Shown here: one piece after another, positions 18,291 through 26,359 of the stretch
Layout: each line of letters begins with the position of its first letter
How positions within the stretch are numbered: position 1 is the first letter of the stretch
Assembly: GCF_002531575.1 (NCBI RefSeq)
Contig: NZ_NWTI01000003.1
Coordinates: forward strand, 124,001-188,000
From: Bradyrhizobium sp. Y36
GTDB taxonomy: Bacteria; Pseudomonadota; Alphaproteobacteria; Rhizobiales; Xanthobacteraceae
Direction: 5' to 3'
DNA: 64,000 bases
Notes under the pieces: model-generated
Told to the model about the DNA's origin: nothing
Seen by the model: the letters and a program-made list of their open reading frames with translations, nothing else
The model's database searches: none
Made by a program: the position numbers and the translations under genes

Positions 18291-18794
18291 TCAGCGCGCG
18301 GCTGACGGAAAGCCTAGCTGCATCTGCTCGCTCAGCCAATATTCTTCGAGATTGTCGCCGCTCCCCTTGCGGTCGACGACGAGGAACGGGCTCCTCTCCG
18401 CGAGAACGAGGAGCGGATGGTGCCAGCAATTGCGGGCATAGTTGACGCCCTGATGGCCCTTTGCCGCGAAGGCGCGATAGCTCGCGGCGATGGCCGGATC
18501 GGCGCAGACGACGACAAGCCAGTCCACGCCGTTCAAGGGCATGAACATCTGACTTCCGAGCGGATGACGCTCCATCAGGCGGATCGCGATCGGCGCGGGC
18601 CGGACGGAGGCAGAGAACCAGCTGATATTGACCTCTCCGCCTTCCGCGGCGACGTCGATATGGGCGAGCCCGTTGAAGCGCTCGGCATAGCCCTGGTTGA
18701 TCGAGATGGGCGTCATCCCCGCGGTCTCGACGACGTCTCCGAACGGAGCGAAGGCCTCTTTTGTCAAAGGCTCGATCGAAAGCGTCGTCACCAT
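18291..18794 (-). CDS. allA: Ureidoglycolate lyase
   Basis: Splits ureidoglycolate into glyoxylate and urea. 167 residues from ATG 18794. It shows the AllA pattern EPLTKEAFAPFGDVVE at the start, MERHPLGSQMFMPL in the middle and ARNCWHHPLLVL near the end. Located between the aminohydrolase gene and the dctA-like gene, all on the minus strand, so the three probably form one ureide operon. Confidence 0.92.
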   Translation of the reverse strand: MVTTLSIEPLTKEAFAPFGDVVETAGMTPISINQGYAERFNGLAHIDVAAEGGEVNISWFSASVRPAPIAIRLMERHPLGSQMFMPLNGVDWLVVVCADPAIAASYRAFAAKGHQGVNYARNCWHHPLLVLAERSPFLVVDRKGSGDNLEEYWLSEQMQLGFPSAAR

Positions 18795-18819
18795 CTCCAA
18801 CCTCAAGAGCTTGCCGCGT

Positions 18820-20169
18820 TCAGAGCGTCTGCAGACCCGCGACGGGCGTATCCGCCTCGACCGGCTCGGCCCGCAGATTCTCAACCGACGGATCGATCTC
18901 GCCGTTCAGGATACGCCGTGCCTTGGCATGATCAAGGTCCCCCTCCCAGGAGGCGACGACGACCGCCGCGACGCAGTTTCCGACATAATTGCCGAGCGCG
19001 CGAGCGATGCCGATGAACCAGTCCACCGACAGGATCAGCACGAGGCCGATCGCCGGAATGGCCGGAATGGCGGCCAGCGTCGCGGCGAGGACGACGATCG
19101 CCGAGCCCGGAACGCCATGAGCCCCCTTGGAGGTCAGCAGCGCGACGCCGAGGATCGCCAGCAGATCGCCCGTTGCGAGCGGCGTATTGGTCGCCTGCGC
19201 GATGAAGACGGCCGCCAGGGTCAGATAGATCGAGAACGCATCCAGATTGAAGGAATAGCCGGTCGGGATCACGAGGCCAACGGTGGATCGCTTGATTCCA
19301 AGCAACTCGAGCTTCCGCATCGTCTGGGGGAGCACGCTGTCGCCCGCGGCCGTTCCGAGCACGATCATCAGCTCTTCGCGCAAATAGGCCAGCAGCTTGA
19401 ACAGGCTGAAGCCGGAGATCCGCATGATCGTCCCGAGAATGACGACCACGAACAGCACCACCGCCAGATAGAACAGGGCAACGAGGCCGCCGAGCTGCTT
19501 GAGCGAGCCGATGCCGTATTTCCCGACGGTGAAGGCGATCGCACCGAACACGCCGATGGGCGCGAGCCGGACCACGAAGTTCATCATCTTGAAGATGATT
19601 TCATTGACGCGCTCGACGAATTCGACCACCGGCTTGGCGCGCTCGCCGCACAGGGACACGGCACAGCCGAACATGATCGAGACGATCAGGACCTGCAGGA
19701 CGTCGCCGGAGCTGAAGGCGCCGACCAGCGTCGAGGGAATGAGCTTCATCAGGAATTCGGAGACGCCGCCGCCGGCAACTTGCGCGGCCGTCTGGCTGAA
19801 GCCGCTGAGCACCTTGGCGTCCAGCGTCTTCGGGTCGATGTTCATTCCGGCGCCGGGCTGGAAGTAATAGGCAAGCGCGATGCCGAACACCAAAGCGATG
19901 GTGGTGACGATCTCGAAATAGAGCAGCGACCGGATGCCGACCCTGCCAACCTTCGAGAGGTCGCCGGCCGCCGAAATGCCCTGCACGACGACGCAGAACA
20001 CGATCACGGGCACCAGCATCTTGATCAGCTTGATGAAGCCGTCGCCGAGCGGCTTCATCTGCACTGCGGTGTCGGGATAGCCGACGCCGAACGCGATGCC
20101 GACGGCGAGGGCAACGACGACCTGGAAGAAGAGTGACTTGAAGATTTTCGGCATGACGAAACTGGACAT
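18820..20169 (-). CDS. dctA: Dicarboxylate/cation symporter, DctA-like
   Basis: Inner-membrane DAACS-family carrier, 449 residues from ATG 20169, with AGGAAA upstream. Motifs: KMLVPVIVFCVVVQGI, IVLGTAAGDSVLPQTM (the serine-rich re-entrant loop is replaced by AAGDS), IPTGYSFNLDA and TSKGAHGVPGSA. DctA imports C4-dicarboxylates with sodium or protons. Its position in front of two ureide genes suggests that it imports a ureide-pathway acid, or supplies dicarboxylates when ureides are used. The substrate is not proven. Confidence 0.88.
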   Translation of the reverse strand: MSSFVMPKIFKSLFFQVVVALAVGIAFGVGYPDTAVQMKPLGDGFIKLIKMLVPVIVFCVVVQGISAAGDLSKVGRVGIRSLLYFEIVTTIALVFGIALAYYFQPGAGMNIDPKTLDAKVLSGFSQTAAQVAGGGVSEFLMKLIPSTLVGAFSSGDVLQVLIVSIMFGCAVSLCGERAKPVVEFVERVNEIIFKMMNFVVRLAPIGVFGAIAFTVGKYGIGSLKQLGGLVALFYLAVVLFVVVILGTIMRISGFSLFKLLAYLREELMIVLGTAAGDSVLPQTMRKLELLGIKRSTVGLVIPTGYSFNLDAFSIYLTLAAVFIAQATNTPLATGDLLAILGVALLTSKGAHGVPGSAIVVLAATLAAIPAIPAIGLVLILSVDWFIGIARALGNYVGNCVAAVVVASWEGDLDHAKARRILNGEIDPSVENLRAEPVEADTPVAGLQTL

Positions 20170-20327
20170 GGCTTTCCTCGCTCGCTGGACGTCCGTCTGG
20201 CTTGGTCGGCCGGAGCCTCTTGCCATTCTTGTCGTTGGCGCTCGACGTGAGGTCGTCGCGTACGGAGCCGTTCGTCGCGGCAAGGCGCAAGGAAGGCTCC
20301 GTCGGTCATTCGTTGACCAGGTGCGAC

Positions 20328-20360
20328 ATCAAGTCCAATATATAGAGCGACACGATTGAT
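20328..20360. promoter_or_regulatory. Possible LysR binding region between dctA and lysR
   Basis: An ATCAA...TTGAT inverted pair with a 23-base AT-rich centre containing ATATATAG lies just before the LysR ATG and upstream of the divergent dctA-ureide genes. The position suits a LysR autoregulatory site. The match is weak and unsupported by any second copy. Confidence 0.3.
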
Positions 20361-20371
20361 AGGTTTTCGCT

Positions 20372-21268
20372 ATGGATCTCCGACAGCTCCGTTACTTCAT
20401 CGCGGTTGCCGAAGAGCGCAGCTTCACCCTCGCCGCCCGGCGGCTGAACCTCTCGCAACCGCCGCTCAGCCAGCATATCCAGGCGCTCGAGGCGGAGCTC
20501 GGGACCCAGTTGCTCTACCGGACCAGCCGCAAGGTCGAGCTGACGCAGGCGGGCGAAGCCATGCTGCTGCGCGGGCGCGCGATCCTGCATCAGGTCAAGG
20601 CCGCGGAGGACGAGGCGCGGTCGATCGGGGCCGGCCTGATCGGCACGCTGGATGTCGGAGCGACCGGCTCCATCCTGCGCGGCCGTCTCGCCGAGTTGCT
20701 GGCGGCCTACCGGCAGGTCGCCCCCCGGGTCAAGATGACGGTGCACGAACAGGCACCGGCGCTGCAGATCGCAGCGCTGCTCAGCCGCACCACCAACATC
20801 TGTCTCATTCGCGGCATTCCTTCCGAGCGCGAATTGACCAGCAAGCTCGCATGGCGGGAAGAGGTCGTGCTCGCAATGTCCGGCACCCATCGTCTGGCAC
20901 GCCGCAAGCGCATCGCCCTCGGCGACCTCGCCTCCGAGGACCACGTCGTGCTGGACCCTGAAAGCTCCGATTTCGCACGCTACGTGCAGACCTGCTGCGT
21001 CGATGCCGGCTTCCTGCCAAAAGTGTCGCAGCAGGTCGTCGACGCCCAGTCGATCCCGAGCCTGATCGCCGCCGGGTTCGGCGTGGCGCTCGTGCCGCAG
21101 TCGATTGCGCGCTTCACCACCGCCGACATCGTGTTCCGTCCCATCAGGCCCTCGCCGCCCACGGCCGACGTGTTTCTGGTCTTCAGAGCGGACGAGACGT
21201 CGATGGTGGTGCATAATTTCATCAAGCTGGCTGTTCGCTATCTCAGTCAGCGGAAGGGCGTGGGTTAG
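20372..21268 (+). CDS. LysR-family transcriptional regulator
   Basis: 298 residues, standard LysR length. The N-terminal winged helix-turn-helix is MDLRQLRYFIAVAEERSFTL then AARRLNLSQPPLSQHI. The co-inducer domain follows, with IGTLDVGATGSILR and SLIAAGFGVALVPQSI. It is divergent from the dctA-ureidoglycolate genes with 200 bases between, so it probably controls them in response to a ureide or dicarboxylate. Confidence 0.9.
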   Translation: MDLRQLRYFIAVAEERSFTLAARRLNLSQPPLSQHIQALEAELGTQLLYRTSRKVELTQAGEAMLLRGRAILHQVKAAEDEARSIGAGLIGTLDVGATGSILRGRLAELLAAYRQVAPRVKMTVHEQAPALQIAALLSRTTNICLIRGIPSERELTSKLAWREEVVLAMSGTHRLARRKRIALGDLASEDHVVLDPESSDFARYVQTCCVDAGFLPKVSQQVVDAQSIPSLIAAGFGVALVPQSIARFTTADIVFRPIRPSPPTADVFLVFRADETSMVVHNFIKLAVRYLSQRKGVG

Positions 21269-21356
21269 GGGAAGCGCGAGGTGCACTGCGGCACGCGAGC
21301 GGCATGTGGTGCACTCACTCTCCACGTCATTGAAGGGGCAGCCTGCTTCTCTAGGC

Positions 21357-21480
21357 GACGCCGTCATTCCCCGCGTAGGCGGGGAATCCAGTACGCCGCG
21401 GCGTCTCGGTTCGATCACAAGAGTCTCTGGAATACTGGATCGCCCGGTCGAGCCGGGCGATGACACCGCGTATGTGGTGG
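21357..21480. repeat. Dispersed repeat, copy 1
   Basis: 124-base element with two hairpins: CCCCGCGTAGGCGGGG at one end and ATCGCCCGGTCGAGCCGGGCGAT at the other. It is nearly identical and parallel to 21580-21702. The type (TCATTCCCCGC...GGGCGATGACACCG) is, from memory, a common intergenic repeat in Bradyrhizobium. Confidence 0.75.
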
Positions 21481-21487
21481 CAGTGCC

Positions 21488-21574
21488 GTAGGGTGGGCAA
21501 AGGCGCATAGCGCCGTGCCCACGATCTTCCCCCATGAGCAACAGAACGTGGGCACGCTGCGCTTTGCCACCCTA
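21488..21574. repeat. Imperfect inverted repeat between the two copies
   Basis: GTAGGGTGGGCAAAG...CGTGCCCACG on the left pairs with CGTGGGCACG...CTTTGCCACCCTA on the right, forming a long hairpin of about 87 bases. This is another widespread proteobacterial intergenic palindrome. It is nested exactly between two direct copies of a different repeat. Confidence 0.65.
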
Positions 21575-21579
21575 AGACC

Positions 21580-21702
21580 GACGCTGTCATTCCCCGCGAA
21601 GGCGGGGAATCCAGTACGCCGCGGCTTCTCGGTTCGATCACTACTGCCTCTGGAATACTGGATCGCCCGCCTTCGCGGGCGATGACACCGCGTATGTGGT
21701 GG
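21580..21702. repeat. Dispersed repeat, copy 2
   Basis: Second copy of the 21357-21480 element, direct orientation, 123 bases. It differs mainly in compensatory changes within the hairpins (for example CGCCCGCCTTCGCGGGCG against CGCCCGGTCGAGCCGGGCG), so the stems are conserved. Confidence 0.75.
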
Positions 21703-22302
21703 TAGACATGCCTTCGCCTTCTCGCGGCTTGTTTCGCCCGAGCTTTGCTTGGTGTCGCAACCCTCTTGATCCAAGAGGGCGCAGGGAAGACCGGGTGCCG
21801 GCTCGCACCCGCGGTCCGCTGCGCGAAATGCACACGCAGGAAGAACCGCACAGCAGCATACAGGTGGTGCCGATCACGCGGCCTTCCCTGCGCGGTGGTC
21901 GGACGGCTTATGCCGTGCTCTCCCGGGAGCCGAACTTTCCTTCTGGCCTCCCTCGCCTCGCGAATTGAGTTGATGCCGTCTGCCCGGTTGGGCTCGCGCA
22001 CATCTTCGCGACAGGCTTGACCGTAGCAACGACGGCCAGGACCACACGGTTTTGCCGTACGCGTTCAGCGTCGCTCGTCTGCACGCAGGTCCCAGGCTCA
22101 CAGGGACTACCCGCCCTGCCCGTCCCATCTCGTGCCGACGCTGCCGCGTCCACCGCAAGCCCGGCTCGCGATCAAGACGACGACGAGATCGCCCCTCTTG
22201 GTGAGCCGGGATGGGCAACATCTACGACAATTCCGAATTTCGGTAAAGTGGAATATTTTTGCGCGAATGGATTGACACGGGGCCGACCACAGGGCCGGTG
22301 CC
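21703..22302. other. Non-coding stretch between repeats
   Basis: About 600 bases with only short overlapping frames on both strands, low sequence plausibility as protein and no good ribosome binding sites. Parts resemble sequence that I recall being annotated repeatedly as spurious short proteins in bradyrhizobia. I see no gene here. Confidence 0.4.
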
Positions 22303-22390
22303 GTAGCCCGGATGGAGCGAAGCGTAATCCGGGACAGTCGAAGATGCCGGACGAGCGGCCCCGGATTGCGCTTCGCTCCATCCGGGCTAC
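22303..22390. repeat. Long inverted repeat (GTAGCCCGGATGGAGCG type)
   Basis: GTAGCCCGGATGGAGCGAAG and onward pairs with its complement ending ATCCGGGCTAC, giving a stem of about 30 pairs around a 25-base loop. This palindromic element is widespread in proteobacterial intergenic DNA. It ends 25 bases before the start of the small frame at 22416. Confidence 0.7.
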
Positions 22391-22415
22391 AGGCCGGCCC
22401 GAGTTCGAATTCACC

Positions 22416-22595
22416 ATGAGGACGGCCCTCGAGGAGGCCATGACCAAGGTGCCTTCCGACCTGGTGACGATATCGACGAAGGCGTTTCTCGCCGAATGCC
22501 TTCTCAAGGCAGCCGCGCAGGGACATACCAACTATGCCGATCTCGTCACTGCTGCGACCGATCACGTCCAGACGATCGCCGCGATGTTTTCCTGA
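22416..22595 (+). CDS. Small hypothetical protein, 59 aa
   Basis: Short frame from ATG 22416 (alternative ATG 22440 after GGAGG) to 22595. It encodes a compact helical, soluble protein with TKAFLAECLLKAAAQGH and a central NYADLV. No known domain recognised. The amphipathic composition and a GAGGAGG Shine-Dalgarno-like stretch before ATG 22440 make it more credible than the neighbouring spurious frames. It converges on the YeeE/YedE gene. Function unknown. Confidence 0.4.
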   Translation: MRTALEEAMTKVPSDLVTISTKAFLAECLLKAAAQGHTNYADLVTAATDHVQTIAAMFS

Positions 22596-22638
22596 AAGCC
22601 CGGTTTGACTTGCCTGCCGACAGCCCGGGATCGCGGCG

Positions 22639-23751
22639 TCAGAGGCCCGTCGCGGCCGAGCGCGCCATCGGCCTTGGCATGCCGGCACGGTCGACGAGCA
22701 GATCGGTCAACCCCGCCCCCAGCCACATGCCGCCCAGCACGAGCCAGGCGGTGAGCGCGAACACGGAGGCGCCGGTCACGCCGGCGCCGACCGCGCAACC
22801 GCCGGCGAGCATCGCACCGAAACCCATCAAGACCGCGCCGAGCAGATAGCGCCGCATGCCGAGCCCGTCGGAGAACCCCTCGAGCTTCAATTCATGCGCA
22901 CGTGCGGCGGCCAGAAACGAGCCGAGAAACACGCCGGGGACAATGCCGAGATCGAAGCCGAGCCGGAGTTGCGCGCTGTTGAGCACCAGCATCAAGAGCT
23001 CGGCCGAGGGCCCGCTGAAGGTGAGGCTCTTCAGCGTCACCGGCGCGAAGGAGGCCTGCGACAGCTGGTAGGTGAAGAGCCAGCCGGCGACGACGGCCAC
23101 GCCGGTTGCAAGCGCGGCAAGGATCAGCCGGCGCGGCAGCCGGCTGCGAAAGGCGAAGGACAGCCCCGCAATCAGCCATACGCAGCCGAACGCGAGCTTC
23201 TCCGGCGTGCCGGCGCCGAACATCGCCATGATGTCGCGCGACGGGCCGCCATCGACCAGCCAGAGATTGGTCACCCATTCGCGCGCGGGCGACAGCAGGC
23301 CGCGATAGGAGGCCTGCGCGGTCACCGCGAACACCAGGCCCGACAGCAAGGCCCGGAGATTGCCATTCGCCGAGAGCACCAGCAGCCGGCTGGCGCAGCC
23401 CCGCGCCAGAATCATCCCGCAACCGAACATCACGCCGCCGAGCAGCGCGCCGGAAATGCTGCCCTGCTGTGCGAGCTGGCGCGCCTCGGAGACGTCGAGC
23501 CAGCCGAGCGCGACCAGACCTTGCGTGCCGACCAGCGCCGCGGCAAAGGTCAGCAGCCAGACCGCAAGGCGCGGACCGCCCTCGCCGCGGGAGAATTCGA
23601 CGGCTGCGGCGCGCAGGCAAAAGCGGCTGCGCTGCGCGAAGAACCCGAACAGGCCGCCCACCACGAGGCCGCCGAGCCACGACAGCCGGTCTTCACCCAA
23701 GAGATCGATGATCGACGTCAGCACGTCCGCCTCGGCTGTTCCTGTGCGCAT
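22639..23751 (-). CDS. YeeE/YedE-family transporter, SoxT-like
   Basis: Integral membrane protein of 370 residues with about nine or ten hydrophobic segments and the duplicated YeeE/YedE signature: GGVMFGCGMILARGCASRLL in the first half and AVLMGFGAMLAGGCAVGAG in the second, each carrying the conserved Cys. Members such as TsuA import thiosulfate or related sulfur compounds. It ends the minus-strand sox block, and a second member lies at 34637-35716. The most likely role is sulfur-compound import. Confidence 0.82.
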   Translation of the reverse strand: MRTGTAEADVLTSIIDLLGEDRLSWLGGLVVGGLFGFFAQRSRFCLRAAAVEFSRGEGGPRLAVWLLTFAAALVGTQGLVALGWLDVSEARQLAQQGSISGALLGGVMFGCGMILARGCASRLLVLSANGNLRALLSGLVFAVTAQASYRGLLSPAREWVTNLWLVDGGPSRDIMAMFGAGTPEKLAFGCVWLIAGLSFAFRSRLPRRLILAALATGVAVVAGWLFTYQLSQASFAPVTLKSLTFSGPSAELLMLVLNSAQLRLGFDLGIVPGVFLGSFLAAARAHELKLEGFSDGLGMRRYLLGAVLMGFGAMLAGGCAVGAGVTGASVFALTAWLVLGGMWLGAGLTDLLVDRAGMPRPMARSAATGL

Positions 23752-23830
23752 GCGAGTCTAGCGATCTCCGCGTCGCCTCCCATGAGCCAGATCAAGCTCC
23801 GGCACTGCATCATGCCGGACCACAGCGGCC

Positions 23831-24274
23831 TCAGGGGCGCAGATAGGCGAATCCCTGCTGCTGCAGCTCGGCGAGCCGCACCACGCCGCCCTTCTCGGCC
23901 ACCACGAAACCGGGCGTGAGGTCGTCGAGCTTGACGCCCTGTGCCTTCATCGTGTTGGCGCAGGCGTCGAAGCCGACGCCGGCATCCACCAGCTTCGTCA
24001 TCATCGCAATGGTGTGGTCCTGGGCCGCGAGCGCGTGGAAGGCCCGCAGCGCCGGCCCATGCACGACCAGCCTGATGTCGGCCTTGCCCGGTCCACCGAC
24101 GCCGTCGACGTGGTTCTGCAGATTGCCCAGCACGAAGACGACGCGATCGGCATCGGCGAGGTGATAGACGACGCGCTGACGCGCGGGCGCTTCCGTCGCC
24201 GCGGACGCCTGGCCCACCGTGAAGGCGCCAAATAGTCCCGCAAGGCTCGCGCGAAGCATGGATCGACGCTGCAT
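23831..24274 (-). CDS. Exported DsrE/F-like protein 1
   Basis: 147 residues from ATG 24274, which follows a strong AGGAGGGGG. A signal peptide (MQRRSMLRASLAGLFGAF, ending QASA) precedes a DsrE-fold domain with VVYHLADADR, LVVHGPALRAF and the conserved FDACANT containing Cys105, the position used as a sulfur carrier in DsrE proteins. Most DsrE proteins are cytoplasmic, so export with the Sox proteins suggests a periplasmic sulfur-handling role. Confidence 0.75.
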   Translation of the reverse strand: MQRRSMLRASLAGLFGAFTVGQASAATEAPARQRVVYHLADADRVVFVLGNLQNHVDGVGGPGKADIRLVVHGPALRAFHALAAQDHTIAMMTKLVDAGVGFDACANTMKAQGVKLDDLTPGFVVAEKGGVVRLAELQQQGFAYLRP

Positions 24275-24284
24275 GGTCCCCCTC

Positions 24285-25190
24285 CTATCGTGTCTGCTTG
24301 ATGAACTCGGCGATGCGGTCGGCAACGTCTTCCGCGAACAGGTCGCGGAAGAAATGATCGGCATCCTCGATCTTGTCGAGCTGCACCCGGCCCCCGCTCG
24401 AAGCGGCCAGCGGCGCGAAGGCCGCGGCCACATCCGGCACGACGGTATCCTTGGTCGCGGCGAGCACCAGCACCGGCAGCTTCACGCGTGCCACGAGAGC
24501 GGCGGTGTCCTGGCTGGCATCGACCGCATAGAACGAGGCAAAGGCTCGCGCGGTCACCACGGCGTTGCGGCAATAGACGAAGCCCGGGACGTCCATCCAC
24601 TCCCCGTCGCGGCCGTCCGCAACCGCCTTCGTGGCCAGTTCCAGGAACGGTTCGAGCGGCTTGCCATAGGTCTTGGCGTAGGCGGCGCGCAGATCGGCCT
24701 CGGCCTTTGCGGTCACCGGCGCCAGCAACACGGCCCCCGCGACCTGCGGGGTGCGGCCGGCTGCGAGATAGCGCGCGACCTGGTTGCCGCCGCGCGAATG
24801 GCCGAACGCGAAGACGAGCCGGGACGCGTCCTTCGCCCGGCCGACCCAGGCGCCGATCTCGGTCACCGCATCCTCGGCGGCATAGTCGTGCCGCACGGCG
24901 CAGTCATACATGCCCTTGCGGCGATCGAGCCCGAGCGACAGCGTGTGCGCAAGCGAGGCGATGCCGCGCTGCTCCAGCGCCTTGGCGATGCCCTGAATGA
25001 CCTCCATGTCCTTGTGCGCGAGCGTGCCGTGGGTCATCACGACCAGCGGCGTGTCCGGTGTCATCGCGGCGGGTGTGCGCAGCGTCGCAAGCGTCGTGCG
25101 GCCAGCGACCGACAGTTCGAGCTCCTGCTCGGCCGCATCTGCGGACCCTGCGAACGCGAGCACGACAGTCAGTCCCAGCAACCATCGCAT
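24285..25190 (-). CDS. Exported alpha/beta hydrolase in the sox cluster
   Basis: 301 residues with a Sec signal (MRWLLGLTVVLAFAGSADA). Nucleophile elbow GHSRGG (Ser132), late acid motif ATKDTVVPD and His motif EDADHFFRD complete a serine hydrolase triad; VMTHGT near residue 53 forms the oxyanion region. It lies between two DsrE-like genes behind soxD. The substrate is unknown; the context suggests a sulfur compound or an accessory role in Sox metabolism. Confidence 0.75.
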   Translation of the reverse strand: MRWLLGLTVVLAFAGSADAAEQELELSVAGRTTLATLRTPAAMTPDTPLVVMTHGTLAHKDMEVIQGIAKALEQRGIASLAHTLSLGLDRRKGMYDCAVRHDYAAEDAVTEIGAWVGRAKDASRLVFAFGHSRGGNQVARYLAAGRTPQVAGAVLLAPVTAKAEADLRAAYAKTYGKPLEPFLELATKAVADGRDGEWMDVPGFVYCRNAVVTARAFASFYAVDASQDTAALVARVKLPVLVLAATKDTVVPDVAAAFAPLAASSGGRVQLDKIEDADHFFRDLFAEDVADRIAEFIKQTR

Positions 25191-25205
25191 CGTCGGCTAT
25201 CTCCC

Positions 25206-25670
25206 CTACGGCCGGACAATCGTCCAGTTCTTCTCCGCCAAATCCATCAGCGCGGCAACCCCGACCTGGGTGACGCTGACGCCTTCGATCAGCTGCGGCC
25301 GCCGGTCTTCCTTCGCCGCCAGCGTCTCCAGCGTGTTGCCGCAGGCGACGAAGCTGACATTGGGCATCGATTTCAGGAAGTTGACCAGCCGCTCCTTCAC
25401 CGGCGAGCGATCCGCGAGCAGCATGTCGAGGCCGCCGTTGAAGGCGACGATCACGATCTCGACATCCTCGCCCTGCCCGGAATAATGCCGCGAGACGTTG
25501 GCGGCGACATCGAGCACGGCCCGCATCTTGACCGGGTCGTCGTCGCTGATCTGCAGCGCGAGCCGGTGAGGCTCGGCCGCCCGGGTCACGGCCGGATGGA
25601 TCGTGGCGAGCAGGCCGGCCGCGACAGCCGCATGCAGCAGCGTGCGGCGGCTCGCCCGGCCGGATCTCAC
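25206..25670 (-). CDS. Exported DsrE/F-like protein 2
   Basis: 154 residues from GTG 25670, which overlaps the soxD stop as GTGA. The N-terminus SRRTLLHAAVAAGLL looks like a Tat-type signal. The body shows the DsrE fold with VEIVIVAFNGGLDML and VSFVACGNT holding Cys110, equivalent to Cys105 of the other DsrE-like protein. The two are probably distant paralogues acting on periplasmic sulfane sulfur. Confidence 0.72.
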   Translation of the reverse strand: MRSGRASRRTLLHAAVAAGLLATIHPAVTRAAEPHRLALQISDDDPVKMRAVLDVAANVSRHYSGQGEDVEIVIVAFNGGLDMLLADRSPVKERLVNFLKSMPNVSFVACGNTLETLAAKEDRRPQLIEGVSVTQVGVAALMDLAEKNWTIVRP

Positions 25671-26359
25671 TCCACGCCCCGCGACTTCTTCTCCTTGCCG
25701 TCCTCGGGCGTGACGTCGATGGCGGCCGCGCGCCCGGTGATCTTCACCGGGGCGATGCAATCCTTCATGCAGGGGTCCTTCTGCCAGAACGACTTCTCGC
25801 TGGTGGCGCGATCGTCCATCACGAAACCCTGCTCGTTCGGCATCTTGATCGCGGCGAGGGTCTTCCTGCTCAGCTCGAAGTTCTGATCGGTGACGACGTC
25901 GTTCAGGTAAAGGACGTAGGCGACCAGCGCATAATATTCGTCGACCGACAACGAGCCCGTATTGCCGTAAGGCATGGCGTGACGGACATAGTCGAACACG
26001 GTCGACGCGTAGGGCCAGTAGGAGCCCACCGTCTTGACCGGATTGTCCGATGTCAGCGAGCCCTTGCCGCCGGCCAGCACCGGCCAGCGGCCGTTGCCTT
26101 CGCCGAACTCGCCGTGGCAGGTCGCGCAATTGTCCATGAACAGTTTTTCGCCCTGCGCGACGGTGCCCTTGCCTTCCGGCAGGCCCTGGCCATCGGGCCG
26201 CACGTCGATGTCCCAGCCGCGGATCTCGTCCGCGGTCGGCGCGCGGCCGATGTGATAGCGCGGACCGCCCTTGGCGTCCGCCTTCTGCGGCGCGAGCGCC
26301 GGTGCGCTGAACGCGAAAGCGAGCAGCGCGGCTGCAGTGAGCTTAAGCGACTTCGACAT
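25667..26359 (-). CDS. soxD: SoxD, cytochrome c subunit of sulfane dehydrogenase (single haem)
   Basis: 230 residues from ATG 26359, overlapping the soxC end by 17 bases. A Sec signal is followed by RAPTADEIRGWDIDVRPDGQ and one haem motif CATCH (78-82) with the downstream YVRHAMPYGNTGSLS Met-ligand region. A Cys pair without His (CMKDC) lies near the C-terminus. SoxD of Paracoccus has two haems; this one keeps only the first domain. With SoxC it would oxidise the sulfane sulfur bound to SoxY. Confidence 0.9.
   Translation of the reverse strand: MSKSLKLTAAALLAFAFSAPALAPQKADAKGGPRYHIGRAPTADEIRGWDIDVRPDGQGLPEGKGTVAQGEKLFMDNCATCHGEFGEGNGRWPVLAGGKGSLTSDNPVKTVGSYWPYASTVFDYVRHAMPYGNTGSLSVDEYYALVAYVLYLNDVVTDQNFELSRKTLAAIKMPNEQGFVMDDRATSEKSFWQKDPCMKDCIAPVKITGRAAAIDVTPEDGKEKKSRGVE

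Noticed and set aside
18760..18800. TCGAAAGC-like string resembling part of a tts box
   Set aside because: It lies inside the 5' coding part of allA, lacks the rest of the tts consensus and is far from any T3SS gene.
21357..21702. Regularly spaced repeats suggesting a CRISPR array
   Set aside because: Only two copies of about 124 bases, each with internal hairpins and separated by another palindrome. There are no short direct repeats with unique spacers and no cas genes.
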